Assembly (NCBI GenBank): GCA_020633975.1
Contig: JACKCR010000011.1
Coordinates: 62,001-126,000 of the forward strand
Length of the DNA stretch: 64,000 nt
Direction: 5' to 3'
From: Candidatus Eiseniibacteriota bacterium
Lineage (GTDB): Bacteria; Eisenbacteria; RBG-16-71-46; CAIMUX01
Position 1 is the first letter of the stretch. Each line of letters begins with the position of its first letter. The translations under genes were made by a program, and so were the position numbers. Below, one piece after another: positions 1 to 9,700 of the stretch. The notes under the pieces are model-generated. The model was given only the letters and a program-made list of their open reading frames with translations, was not told the DNA's origin and made no database searches.

Positions 1-1085
1 GCGGCCCATGCGTAGACGTTGTCGTACTTCGTGTCGTGGATGTCGTGCGCATCTTCCGTGATGTCTCTCACCTCGGCCTTGTCTCCCGAGAGGAGTACAT
101 GTCCCGAGAGGGAGTGCTTGGAGTTCAGCGGGACCTCCAGCTTTCCCATTGCGTCCTGGAAGTAGTGGGTCGTCTCTCCGTCTACCACGGAGAGGATCTT
201 CACCTTGTCGAGAACGCCGCGGCGGGCGGAGAGGAGGTAGGTGCCCTCGCCATCCGATACGGGACCTGAGGTGTAGAGGCGTGCATTCATCACGCTGAGC
301 CCGACCGAAGTCCGACGCTCGTCGCCCGCATCCTTCGTCCGCATTCCGAAGACGCCGCTCTGTCGGTCACCGTACTCGGCGGAGAAACCGCCGGTCATGA
401 GGTCGATGCCGTCGATCGTTTCGATGTCGACGATGCTGAAGAGACCGCCGACGAAGTCCCGCTGGTGGAACGGTTCGTAGAGCTCCATTCCATCGAGCGT
501 CATGAGGATCTCGTCGGACTCGCCGCCGCGTACGGTGAAGCGAGAGGAGTAGTCGGTGGAGGCGACGCCGGGAAGGCGTGTCGCGGCCCGTGTGATGTCC
601 TCGGCGAACGACATGTTCTCGAGGTCCTCCCGCTTTAGGATCTGCGACTTCTGGATCCCGCCTCCCATGATCGAGTAGCTACCCGGGGTGACGACGAACT
701 CGCCGAGGGGGATGGCACCGGGAGTCAGCGCGACGGTGCCGACGTCCTCCCGGGCCCCGGGTGCGAGGCGGATCTCGGGAAGGATGAGCACATCGAAGCC
801 GATGAACGAGAACTGGAGTCGATAGGGTCCGGCGGGAAGGTCCCTTAGGTGGAAGCTGCCGTCCGGGTTCGAGATGCCGCCGAAGCCGGTATCCACCACC
901 TGGATGTTCACGCCCGAGAGCGGAGCTCCGGTTTCCTTGTCGACCACCCGTCCTGTTACGGCCGCGGTGCCGGACTGCGCGGTACCGGACGACGCGGTTG
1001 TCGACGACTGCGCCGAAGCCGTCGTGTTGGGTGAGAACAGGTACGCGAGGAGCGCGCAAACGAGGAAGAGTCCGCGTCGAGCCAT
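1..1085 (-). CDS. TonB-dependent receptor, N-terminal part (cut by window edge)
   Basis: Outer-membrane gated-channel family. The frame is open from an ATG at 1085 to the window edge (about 361 residues), so the C-terminal barrel lies outside. Residues 1-25 form a signal peptide ending near TASAQ. Residues about 42-120 match a carboxypeptidase-regulatory-like beta-sandwich (TGRVVDKETGAPLSGVNIQV). After it comes a plug domain with the typical motifs TRLPGVASTDYSSRFTVRGG and a segment on the design MLDGMELYEPFH. A GGGAGG Shine-Dalgarno sits 6-11 bases before the ATG. The domain order (CarboxypepD_reg then plug) is the SusC/FecA-like arrangement common in FCB bacteria. The substrate cannot be told from this part. 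Confidence in the family is high. Confidence 0.93.
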   Translation of the reverse strand, partial: MARRGLFLVCALLAYLFSPNTTASAQSSTTASSGTAQSGTAAVTGRVVDKETGAPLSGVNIQVVDTGFGGISNPDGSFHLRDLPAGPYRLQFSFIGFDVLILPEIRLAPGAREDVGTVALTPGAIPLGEFVVTPGSYSIMGGGIQKSQILKREDLENMSFAEDITRAATRLPGVASTDYSSRFTVRGGESDEILMTLDGMELYEPFHQRDFVGGLFSIVDIETIDGIDLMTGGFSAEYGDRQSGVFGMRTKDAGDERRTSVGLSVMNARLYTSGPVSDGEGTYLLSARRGVLDKVKILSVVDGETTHYFQDAMGKLEVPLNSKHSLSGHVLLSGDKAEVRDITEDAHDIHDTKYDNVYAWA

Positions 1086-1312
1086 CTAATGCCTCCCAGA
1101 TTCAGTCCGTTCGGGTGGAGCCAGCCTGACTCCGTCGCCGCATTGGGCTGTGGCAGCCTCCGCCGCTTCGAATCGCGCACGGATGGCCGCCTCTGAAAGG
1201 ATGGAGGGGGAACATGAAGGGAACGTGAGAGCGGGGAAGATGGGGAGGCCCGGTTCTCAGAGAGCGTCTCGAGTGGGGGTGAGTCGGCCGGTAGAGATCC
1301 CTCGAAGTGGGA

Positions 1313-1337
1313 CGGGTCGGCTCAGTCCACCGACCCG
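1313..1337 (-). terminator. Possible terminator after the YCF48-type gene
   Basis: CGGGTCGG (1313-1320) and CCGACCCG (1330-1337) form an 8-bp stem with a 9-base loop, 14 bases beyond the leftward stop at 1351. No T-run follows on the minus strand, so this is a weak call. Confidence 0.35.
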
Positions 1338-1350
1338 CCTGGCGACTCGC

Positions 1351-3510
1351 CTACCGGTAGCGAACGATTCGGCCGATGTGGGTTCCGCCGGCCGGATCCT
1401 GTACCCGAACGAACCAGGTACCGGTGCCTGGCGCCTGCCAGCGAACGGAACCGGAACCCTTAGCTACGAACTCGCTCCAACTGGACTCGAGGCGTCCCGT
1501 CACGTCGAAGACCGAGATGGTATAGGTGCCCGAAGACTCCGCCCGAAACGAGAGCGTGGTGAGCCCGTCGGTTGGGTTCGGAAACCCGTGCACTGGCTGG
1601 GTGTGGACGGCCGTCTCGAGGGACGTACCGTCGTCGCCCTGAGCGACGTCCGCCGGATCCGCTTCGAGCGCTCGGAACACCGTCCGGTTGAAGCCCACGG
1701 TGACGAATCCCCCAGGGATGGCGGCGATGTCTTCGTAGTATGGGGTGAGCGGAATCTCCACCGCGTCCCAGGTGACGCCTCCGTCCCAGGTCTCGAAGAC
1801 GGTCGGGCCGAGTTCTCGCACGTAGCCGTGGAGATCCGACTCGAAATCGAGCCTGTAGAACCCATCGGTCAGCGGATGCGACCAGTTCGCGCCGCCGTCC
1901 GTCGTGCGGTAGATGCCGCCGAGGCCGACCGCGACTCCGGTGCTCGCGTCCATCCAGTGCATGTCTGTGATCTCGTCGTTCCCGAAGCCGTTCGGTTGGA
2001 TGTTGGTCCAACTGACTCCTCCGTCCGTCGTTCGCCAGAGCATCGCACCGAAGTTGCCGCCCCCTACGTAACCGGTAGAGGCGTCGACGAAGTCGATCGC
2101 GAAGAAGCGGACGTTCGCTGGGAGGCCGGAGTTCGCGAGCTCCCAACTGGCGCCGGAGTCCGTCGTCCGGAAGACGTAGTTGATCGAAGAGCCACCGTAG
2201 GTCGCAGCGAACGCGACGCCGTCTGCCGGGGCGGAGATCCCTACGGCATCTCCTGCGTAGGTTGTGCTGAGAGGGACGGACTCCCACGTCGTGCCGTCGT
2301 CCGTGGACCGGGAGACGCGGCTCTGACCGTGTGTCGGAGTGCCGCCGACGTACCAGTGCGTTCCGCGATGGGCGATCGAAGTGGCGCGGAGCACGCCGGG
2401 GTTCGTGGCCGGAACGAACCAGGTGGCGCCGAAGTCGTCGCTCTGGATCCAGTCGGTGCCTCCGCCCGCGAACATCCGTCCGTCCGCGCGGGAGGCGACG
2501 ACATCGAGGCTCCAGCGGTAGTCCTGACCTCGTATGACGCAGAAGTTGGACCAGGTGGTTCCGTCATCCGTGCTGCGGAGAAGGTCGCCGGCTTCGGTCG
2601 AGACGAGGAGGGTTTCATCGCTGAGTCGCACCAGATCCGTGATCCCGACGACGATCTGATCCATGTACTGCTGCGTCCAGGTCACACCGTCATCCGTCGT
2701 CTTCCAGATCTCGGCGCCTTCCCCTCGCGTGCCCACCCAGCGCGTGGTCTCGTCGACGAAGAGGGCTTCGTGCTGGTAGATCGGGCCCTGGCCGAACGCG
2801 CCGTGCTTGGGGAACCAGGTCGTGCCGCCGTCGGTCGTGCGAAAGGTGTCGAAGTCGACCAGGATCCAGCCGTTCATTTCGTCGAGGAAGCGGATGTCGC
2901 CGGTGAAGAAGGTGGCTTCGTCGACGCCGGGAACTGGTTGCCAGGTCGAGCCTCCATCGGTCGTGCGGCGGACCCTAAGCGGGCCCGTGACGTAGCCGCG
3001 ATCCTCGTCCAGCCACCACTGATCTCCCAGCTCTTGACCGCCGAGACTCGCGAGGACCGACCAGGTCGCGCCGTCGTCCGTGGAGCGATAGATACGTCCG
3101 CCGTCACCGACCGCAGTCAGTGTGGTCGGGTCGTTGCGGAACAGGTCCCAGATCGCTCCGGTCGACGGATTCGATACGGCGCTCCAGGTCGCCCCGTCAT
3201 CCGTGCTCCGGAACACTCCCGGCGCACTTCCGACGGCGAGCAGGGCTCCAGAACCGTCCAAGACGACATCATTCAGGTGGGGGAGGAAGCCTCCGAGATC
3301 CGTGAGATCGGTCCAGGTGACCCCGCCGTCAGTCGTGCGGAGAGTGGTCCCGAAATCACCGACCGCGGTGCCGACGAGGTCGTTCTCCATGACCAGGGCG
3401 CGGATCGGATTGCCTTGCGGGGTCGGGTTGCCCCAGGAAAACTCGAAGGCCGCGGATGCGGGGTGAGTTGCCGCTGTGATGAGCGTCACGGCAAGGCAAA
3501 TGGTGCGCAT
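1351..3510 (-). CDS. Secreted YCF48/BNR-type beta-propeller with C-terminal FlgD-like sorting module
   Basis: 719 residues from the ATG at 3510, which has GGAG upstream and starts a clear signal peptide (MRTICLAVTLITAATHPASA). The open frame continues upstream, but that part has no domain character. The body carries 13 Asp-box motifs of the type STDDGATW/TTDGGVTW, the signature of sortilin/YCF48/BNR propellers, here probably two or more blades sets. The last 80 residues (HGFPNPTDGLTTLSF ... YTISVFDVTGR ... IGRIVRYR) are a FlgD-Ig/type IX-like C-terminal module shared with six other proteins in the window. Likely an exported, surface-held or released protein; ligand or enzymatic role is not known. 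Transcribed leftward towards the TonB receptor with a 265-base gap. Confidence 0.88.
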   Translation of the reverse strand: MRTICLAVTLITAATHPASAAFEFSWGNPTPQGNPIRALVMENDLVGTAVGDFGTTLRTTDGGVTWTDLTDLGGFLPHLNDVVLDGSGALLAVGSAPGVFRSTDDGATWSAVSNPSTGAIWDLFRNDPTTLTAVGDGGRIYRSTDDGATWSVLASLGGQELGDQWWLDEDRGYVTGPLRVRRTTDGGSTWQPVPGVDEATFFTGDIRFLDEMNGWILVDFDTFRTTDGGTTWFPKHGAFGQGPIYQHEALFVDETTRWVGTRGEGAEIWKTTDDGVTWTQQYMDQIVVGITDLVRLSDETLLVSTEAGDLLRSTDDGTTWSNFCVIRGQDYRWSLDVVASRADGRMFAGGGTDWIQSDDFGATWFVPATNPGVLRATSIAHRGTHWYVGGTPTHGQSRVSRSTDDGTTWESVPLSTTYAGDAVGISAPADGVAFAATYGGSSINYVFRTTDSGASWELANSGLPANVRFFAIDFVDASTGYVGGGNFGAMLWRTTDGGVSWTNIQPNGFGNDEITDMHWMDASTGVAVGLGGIYRTTDGGANWSHPLTDGFYRLDFESDLHGYVRELGPTVFETWDGGVTWDAVEIPLTPYYEDIAAIPGGFVTVGFNRTVFRALEADPADVAQGDDGTSLETAVHTQPVHGFPNPTDGLTTLSFRAESSGTYTISVFDVTGRLESSWSEFVAKGSGSVRWQAPGTGTWFVRVQDPAGGTHIGRIVRYR

Positions 3511-3694
3511 GTCGACGGTCTCCGTGTGTCGTTGAGGTGTCCTGATCGGGGATGGTGGTCTCCTGAGCAAGAGTCGGTCGGTTCCGCCTCCTGATACCGA
3601 GTTCCCCATATCCTGGCTCTTGCCGTGGTTCCAGTCCGCCCCTAGTCTACGTAGCCGTGATTGCACTGCTCGAAAGACCTGAGGCGATCCGGAA

Positions 3695-4702
3695 GTGAAG
3701 ATCGCCCTCCTCACGACGCAAGACCTGGATGCCGATCCGTTCGCGGACGATGATTGGCCCTGCGATCCTCGGCCGTTCCTCCCCGAAGCGGATTGGGATG
3801 TCGTCACCCTCCAGAAGTCCGACTGCGTCGATGTCGTCTCTCGTCTCACTCGGAACGGCTACGACCTCTTCTTCAACCTCTGTGATGGGGCAGCCGACGA
3901 GGACAAGCCGGGGATCGAGGTGGTCGAGACTCTCGAAGCCGCCAACGTTCCATTCACCGGAGCGACCTCGGTTTTCTACGAGCCCACCCGGGAGCAGATG
4001 AAGGCGGCTTGCCATCGAGAGGGGATTGCGACACCCCGAGGGCTGTTCGTCCGATCTGAAGATGACGTGGACCGCGCGATCGACTCCCTCTCATTCCCCC
4101 TGTTCGTAAAGCACTACAGCAGCTACGCGAGTGTGGACCTCTCTCGGGCATCTCGGGTCTGCTCATCGGCTGGTCTCCGTCGTCAGGCGAGAAAGATGAT
4201 CTCCCGGCACGGGGCCGCACTCATCGAGGAGTACATCGACGGGATGGAGTGCACGGTGCTCGTTGCGGAGAATCCGCACGATCCGGCTCGGCCCAAGACG
4301 TACATACCCCTCCAGTACGAGTTTCCGAAAGGTGAACGCTTCAAGCACGAGAAGATGAAGTGGGTGGACTACGACCGGATGTCGTCCCGTCCGGTGGAGG
4401 ATCCGGCGCTCGAGGCGCGGCTTCGTGACGAGGCGGCCCGGTTCTTCGTTGCGCTCGAAGGCGCGAGCTTCGGCCGGTGCGACATCCGCGTGGACCGGAG
4501 TGGCACGCCGTACATGCTGGAGATCAACGCGAACTGCGGCGTCTTCTACCCGCCCACGGACCCGGGTAGTGCGGACCTCTGCCTTTCCTGGGACCCGGAA
4601 GGTCACGTCGGGTTTACCCGCCAGATCGTGGAGGCGGCTCTTCGGAGGCATGCCCGGCGGCAGGCGGATCTCGTCTCTGGAAACGGATCGACGCAATCCT
4701 GA
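3695..4702 (+). CDS. ATP-grasp ligase, D-alanine-D-alanine ligase-like
   Basis: 335 residues starting at GTG 3695, with GAGGCG 9 bases upstream. An N-terminal alpha/beta part leads to the ATP-grasp fold. PLFVKHYSSYASVDLS (about 135-150) is the nucleotide-binding lysine strand, ALIEEYIDGMECTV (175-188) the hinge, and GRCDIRVDRSGTPYMLEINA (260-279) the metal-binding D/E-x-N strand. The ending NANCG is typical of Ddl-like enzymes. The length fits Ddl (300-370 residues), but the standard Ddl substrate loop is not clear, so it may ligate another amino acid or peptide. It stands alone, divergent from the propeller gene across 184 bases. The following membrane-protein gene begins 62 bases later. Confidence 0.8.
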   Translation: MKIALLTTQDLDADPFADDDWPCDPRPFLPEADWDVVTLQKSDCVDVVSRLTRNGYDLFFNLCDGAADEDKPGIEVVETLEAANVPFTGATSVFYEPTREQMKAACHREGIATPRGLFVRSEDDVDRAIDSLSFPLFVKHYSSYASVDLSRASRVCSSAGLRRQARKMISRHGAALIEEYIDGMECTVLVAENPHDPARPKTYIPLQYEFPKGERFKHEKMKWVDYDRMSSRPVEDPALEARLRDEAARFFVALEGASFGRCDIRVDRSGTPYMLEINANCGVFYPPTDPGSADLCLSWDPEGHVGFTRQIVEAALRRHARRQADLVSGNGSTQS

Positions 4703-4764
4703 CCGGATCGCATACACTTCTGCCAGCACCACTTTCATGCCCAGGTATCGAGGAGAGACTCAGC

Positions 4765-5334
4765 ATGTCGCTCTTACCCCGCATGCGCCCGGACTTCGTC
4801 CTGAATCTGGAAGTGGACGGTGATCAAGTGCTGGACGCATTGCGCCAGAAGCTCGCGAAGGACGATGCTCCGTTCGAAGGACAGGTGCTCAAGGGGCACG
4901 CCTGCCTCCGCCTCCCCCAGAAGCGAAGCTCCATGCTTTCGCCGTACCTCGAGATCGACACCAGGGTGGAGGACGGCAAGGAAGTGATCCACGGCCGCTT
5001 TTCGCCGCAGCCCAACGTCTGGACTGGGTTCATGGCCTTGTTCGGGACGATCGCGATGCTCGGGCTCGCGGGGACGATCTACGGATTGGCGCGGATCACT
5101 CTTGGCGGCGGGCTGCTTTGGCTTCTCTCTGGTCCGGCGGCGATCGCGCTCATTGCTTTCGTGTATGGAGCTGCGTTCATCGGTCAGGGATTGAGTTCGC
5201 AAGAGATGTTCGACCTACGCGCCTACGTTCAGTGCATCGTCCGTGACCTACAGGACGAGATGTATGAAGGATCGGACGAGCAACCTCAGGTGATCCGGGA
5301 GCAAAGAGCGTTGGACGCGATGAGCGCCGAGTAG
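4765..5334 (+). CDS. Conserved-looking membrane protein with two transmembrane helices
   Basis: 189 residues; ATG at 4765 preceded by GAGGAGAG (4749-4756). Residues 1-80 are soluble (FVLNLEVDGDQVLDALRQKL, a possible small alpha/beta fold with charged residues). Two hydrophobic helices follow at about 85-108 and 116-140, and then a 45-residue cytoplasmic tail rich in acids. No signal peptide. I do not recognise the family. It follows the ATP-grasp gene by 62 bases on the same strand and may be co-transcribed with it. It ends convergently with the hydrolase gene 49 bases on. Confidence 0.65.
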   Translation: MSLLPRMRPDFVLNLEVDGDQVLDALRQKLAKDDAPFEGQVLKGHACLRLPQKRSSMLSPYLEIDTRVEDGKEVIHGRFSPQPNVWTGFMALFGTIAMLGLAGTIYGLARITLGGGLLWLLSGPAAIALIAFVYGAAFIGQGLSSQEMFDLRAYVQCIVRDLQDEMYEGSDEQPQVIREQRALDAMSAE

Positions 5335-5383
5335 CTCACTCGCGTCGCAGGCTGTGGCGATGAAGGCGTCCTCGAGACCGGAC

Positions 5384-6166
5384 CTACCGCTGGGTGAGCA
5401 GCCACTCCGCGAGTTCCGCGGAACCGTACGCAGCGTCCCATGCGTTGTGACCGACACCGGGTAGCTCCGTGTAACGGACATCGGCGCCCGCGGCTTCGAG
5501 CGCGTGGACCAACCTGCGAGCAGCGTCCACTGGGATCACGTTGTCGGCATCTCCATGAAACACCCAGGTCGGCAGTCCTGCGATCTTGGCGGCGACGGTC
5601 TCCTCCGGATGAGGCAGTGATTCCGGCAGGAACGACGCATGGTGATCGGAAACCAGGAACCCGCACACGGGCGCGATGGCTGCGAACCGATCAGGATGCT
5701 GGTAGGCCAAGTACCACGTGCCCTGCCCACCGATCGAGAGTCCGGTCAGACTGACGCGATCGGGATCGGTCCGGAATTCGGCCAGGGTTTGATCGAGCGC
5801 GGCCATCGCGATCCGCCCGCCGAGTCCCTGCCAGTTCCCATCGGCGGGGGCCTGAGGCATGACGACGATGGCTGGCCAGCGTTCGGAACTCCACCGGATC
5901 GCGCTCGGGAGTCCCACCTGGGTTTGCCGCATCCCGTCGTCGCCGCGTTCGCCCGAACCATGGAGGAAGAGCACGGTCGGCCAGGGAGTGGACTCCGAGT
6001 ATCCGTGCGGGACGTAGACCTGATACCGGTAGGTCTCCCCGTCCAGGGTCAGAGACCGGTCGAGGAACCCGGTCTCTCGCCCTTCGGACCCGGCGCCGCT
6101 GCTGATGGAAGTCGCCGCGGCGAGCATTCCGAGTGCGGCGATGGCGGCGGGCGCAAGGAATCCCAT
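5384..6166 (-). CDS. Exported alpha/beta hydrolase (esterase/prolyl-oligopeptidase-like)
   Basis: 260 residues from ATG 6166 with GGAAGGA just upstream; a longer frame to 6274 is open but has no signal-like content. MGFLAPAAIAALGMLAAATS is a signal peptide. The fold markers are in order: oxyanion region VLFLHGSGERGDD, nucleophile elbow GLSIGGQG (catalytic Ser), acid in FHGDADNVIPV, and His in PGVGHNAWD. This resembles the feruloyl esterase/PHB-depolymerase-like esterases (dienelactone hydrolase clan), which are usually periplasmic or secreted carbohydrate esterases; the substrate is inferred only broadly. The upstream lipoprotein gene ends 70 bases before it on the same strand. Confidence 0.85.
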   Translation of the reverse strand: MGFLAPAAIAALGMLAAATSISSGAGSEGRETGFLDRSLTLDGETYRYQVYVPHGYSESTPWPTVLFLHGSGERGDDGMRQTQVGLPSAIRWSSERWPAIVVMPQAPADGNWQGLGGRIAMAALDQTLAEFRTDPDRVSLTGLSIGGQGTWYLAYQHPDRFAAIAPVCGFLVSDHHASFLPESLPHPEETVAAKIAGLPTWVFHGDADNVIPVDAARRLVHALEAAGADVRYTELPGVGHNAWDAAYGSAELAEWLLTQR

Positions 6167-6236
6167 TCGAGAGCGTCCTTCCGAATCGGTGGCGGTGCGA
6201 TGGGCTGGCAGCGGCGAGTGTCTCCGCAGGCCCGTT

Positions 6237-6587
6237 TCATCGCTGAGCGTAGGCCACCACGACGTGCAGGTCACCGTCGCAGTTCTCGGTCACCTTCACG
6301 CGCTGCCCCGGCTCGAGTTCGTACTCCATGTCGTTCAGGACCTCGGCCAGTCGCCCATCCTCGTAGCGGACGACGACCGTCCGGTCCGAACACTGGACCA
6401 CGGTCTGTAGCTCGTTCCGGCAGCCTGCAAGGATGACCGCGGCCAACAGCGGGAATGCGGCGCAGAGAAGGAGGCCCGTCGCGAGCCGACGAGCGAGGCG
6501 GAGCGCGGACTCATACCTCGGGCGACGAGCGATGTGCAACGCGGACTCATGATTTGGGCGCCGATGGGGAGGCTCGAACGGTCTCAT
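6237..6587 (-). CDS. Small putative lipoprotein
   Basis: Up to 116 residues. The certain part is the signal/lipobox LLLCAAFPLLAAVILAGC followed by a 60-residue domain (NELQTVVQCSDRTVVVRYED ... GQRVKVTENCDGDLHVVVAY) that looks like a small beta-barrel with three cysteines after the lipid Cys. The start is doubtful. The ATG at 6587 has no Shine-Dalgarno, and the first 40 residues are partly made by a 36-bp tandem duplication (6487-6558) that repeats a histidine/arginine-rich 12-residue segment. No in-frame ATG exists closer to the lipobox. Same strand as the esterase downstream. Function not recognised. Confidence 0.5.
   Translation of the reverse strand: MRPFEPPHRRPNHESALHIARRPRYESALRLARRLATGLLLCAAFPLLAAVILAGCRNELQTVVQCSDRTVVVRYEDGRLAEVLNDMEYELEPGQRVKVTENCDGDLHVVVAYAQR
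6487..6558. repeat. 36-bp tandem duplication inside the small lipoprotein 5' region
   Basis: Two copies (6487-6522 and 6523-6558) share CGACGAGCGA and CGCGGACTCAT at the same offsets. The unit is a multiple of three, so it duplicates 12 codons without shifting the frame. Confidence 0.75.
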
Positions 6588-6632
6588 GCCGAAGGGATCG
6601 GCCGTTGGGAGCGCGATCTTGATCTCACGAAG

Positions 6633-6664
6633 AGGGCGCGGCCGTCTTCCGACGACCGCGCCCT
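6633..6664 (-). terminator. Strong hairpin, likely terminator of the C25 protease gene
   Basis: AGGGCGCGG (6633-6641) pairs with CCGCGCCCT (6656-6664). An inner CGTC/GACG extends the stem with one mismatch around a TTCC loop. It lies 100 bases past the leftward stop at 6764 and upstream of the small lipoprotein gene. There is no clear T-run, so Rho-independent action is inferred from stem strength. Confidence 0.6.
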
Positions 6665-6763
6665 TGCCGCTCGAGTGCTCACCGGTTCCGCTGTTCGCTC
6701 CGTCTGGAACGCGGAACGTCTGCAGGACCTACGGCCGTGACGCAGGTCCGTGCGGAGTCAGCT

Positions 6764-9700
6764 CTAGCGGAGCCGCGTGACCTTCTGGATCCTCGCTCCT
6801 TCCGAGGTCGAGAGTCGGTAGAAGTAGATTCCGCTCGAAACTTCGAGGCCCCGATCGTCACGCCCGTTCCAGAGTGCCTGGTGGCTGCCGGCCTCGAGAG
6901 GCTCGTTTACCAAGGTCCGGACCCTGCGGCCGGCGACGTCGAACACGGCCAAATCGACGGGGGCCGCGGTCGGGATCACGAAGTGGATCTCCGTCCACGC
7001 TTCCATCGGGTTCGGCCGCGCCGGCTGGAGCATCAGCGACACCTGGCTCTCGAGCTCCGGGGTCTCCGCCGGATCCTGCGGGAGGAGCCAACGGATCGAG
7101 TTCTCGAGGAGCATGTAGCGCGCATTCGCGTCCACGACCGCGTAGTTGAACGCGTAGTAGACGATCCGTCCGTCCCCGTCGCTACCGACCGGCTCGAACG
7201 CGATGAGGCTCGCGTCCGACGGATAGCTCGTCCAGGACCCGACCCGGACGGCATCGCTCGCCGTCACCACTGCGTCCTGATCGCCGTAGCCGGAGTAGCC
7301 GCAGTTGATCGGGCCGGTGATGACGTTCGGCTCGCTCATGATCGGGTGCGACGGAGCCGCCACCGTGATGTTTCCGCTCGAGTCGTGGTTCCAGCCGGTG
7401 ATGTGGAGCACGTCCCGCGCGAAGTTCGTGTCGCTCCGGTAGTCGTAGCCAACCTCACCACCCTCGATGAGGAGGCGGCCACCGCCGAGGACGAAGCTCC
7501 GGAGGGCGGTGCGGAAGGTGGAGCTCAGGAGCGTCTCGGTGTTGTTGCCGCTCGCCACGACGAGGAGGTCGTAACCGGCCCAGCTGCCTGGGTCGGTCGC
7601 GTTCATCGTCTCCATCGTGACGTAGTAGCCGATATCCGCGAGATCGTTCTGCAGCTCGGCGCCCGACTTCCGGCCGTCCGGCACATACCCGGGCTCGAGG
7701 ACGAGCCCTGTCTCCGGATCGATCTTGTCCTCGTACATGGAGAGTCCGGGCGTGTCGTCGATGATGAGCAGATTGGCCAGAGTCCGCTCGAGGGCGAAGT
7801 CGAACAGATTCGTAGGCTCATCCACCGAGATCGGGACGGTGACGGCGATGTGTCGATCCGACCTCACCGACGCGAGATAGTCGAAGTACGGGATCGATGT
7901 GAACGAGTAGCTACCGTCCGACGGGTTCGTCTCCGTCGTCACGTAGAGTTCGCCCGTGTCGGTCCGGTAGACGTCGACCGTAGCGGAGAGCGGGATCCCT
8001 GATCCGAGCTCTGTCACCGACCCACTGACCAAGCCAGCCGGAGCCGGAATCAGCGGCACGTCGATCGTGTTCGTACCGAAGTCGACGAAGATCGGCTCGT
8101 CGTAGCCGAGGTAGCCGAACAGGTCGACCGTCATCTGGTACGGTCCGCACACGATGTCGCCCGGCATCGTGTAGTAGCCGTCCGATCCGACCACGCTCTG
8201 GAAGACCATGTCTTCGCCATCGTACCCGCGTACGAGCGCGCCCGCGGCCGGGGTTCCGTCCGCGTCGACATAGCCGCCCAGCGTTCCGAACACCTCGACG
8301 ACGGGGAAGGTGCGACGCACGAGGTCATATCCGACCACGGCGAGTACGCCTTCCATCGAACCGGGCTCGTCGACCGTGATCTCGAGCGCGTCGTCGCCGG
8401 TACTTGCCATCCAGACTCCGTTGACGAGAGCGTGGAGCGTGTAGACCGGTTGTGTGGTGGACGCATGCAAGGTCGCAGGTAGGTGGAGCGGCGCCTGGTT
8501 CGTGAGACCGATGTCCGTCGAAAGCGTGACCGCTGCCCCCATGAGGAGCCCCGCGTCGACTTCGAGCGGATCGCGGAAGAGTTCGTACGTCGCGGCCGGC
8601 TCCTTTCCGACGATGTCGATCGATGGGCCGTAGTCGTAGAGCACCGTGAACGTGCAGTACCCGGTTTCGTCGGTCGTAGCGTGCGCCGACTCATAGAGGA
8701 AGCCGTCGGCCCAGACTTCGACACCCGGCTTCGGCGTGACGCCGTCATACTCGAAGACGCCGACCGTCACCTCGGTTTCGGTTCCGCACTCGATCATGAG
8801 CGGATCCATCACGATCTCGGCGGGAATGATCACGTTGAGGTCCGTGATGTATGGTTCGCGGTTCTGCGCCATGACGACGAGACGGGCAGGTCCGGGCGTG
8901 ACCGGAGCCATGAGGCTCAGGTCCAAGACGCCAGTCATGTCGACCGTTCCCGCGCCCTTCAGCTCGCCGTTCTGCGAGAAGCCGACATAGCTCCCGGGGG
9001 CCGCCTCGATCTGGAACGTATCCCACGTCGTGAACACCGTCTCCGGGTGGACGACCGGGTTCTCGGCCGGAACGCCGAGGTAGGTGCAGAGGCTCGGGTC
9101 GCCCATGAGGTTGTAGATGTTCCAGTAGTAGGTGATGAGGTTCGACCCCGCCTCCATCACCGCGAGGTTTCCCGCGAAGATCAGGGCGTCATTGACGACG
9201 TACCACTTCGCCATCTCCTCACCGTGATCGTGGAAGAGTCCGTCGTACGCGCCCGTGCCCGTGTCTTCGTAGGTCGGATCCGAGACCACGGTTGCGCGGT
9301 AGCCGACGCCCCACCAGTAGTCTTCGTCCCAGTAGGTCGAGTTGCTGCCACCGATGTAGCCGATCGCGCCCTTGTTCGGAACGCGTAGCCACGTTTCCGC
9401 GAAGCACTCGGAGACTTCATAGGAGCTGGTCAGACAGCAGTTGCCGATCGCGAGACAGTACTCGCCGTCGTTCTGGAGACTGCGGACCTGCGTCTGGGAG
9501 AACGAAGGATCGGCCCACGAGGTCTGGCTGCCGTGTGCGGTGTAGTTGATGAACGCGACGCCGTCCGACACGTTCTGGACGATGTCGGCCGAGTGGCTAC
9601 CCGAGTTCGGATAGAGGTAGGTGTAGCTGTAGATGCCGTGGGCAGCGTTGAAGTAGGTGTTGGTCCCGTAGTTGATCTGGCCGTTGCCGTGCGTCGGCCC

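Noticed and set aside
1150-3594. 814-codon open frame on the plus strand opposite the YCF48-type gene
   Set aside because: It is the antisense of a GC-rich gene whose minus-strand product has signal peptide, 13 Asp-boxes and a sorting module. The plus-strand product is Arg/Gly/Val-rich without domains.
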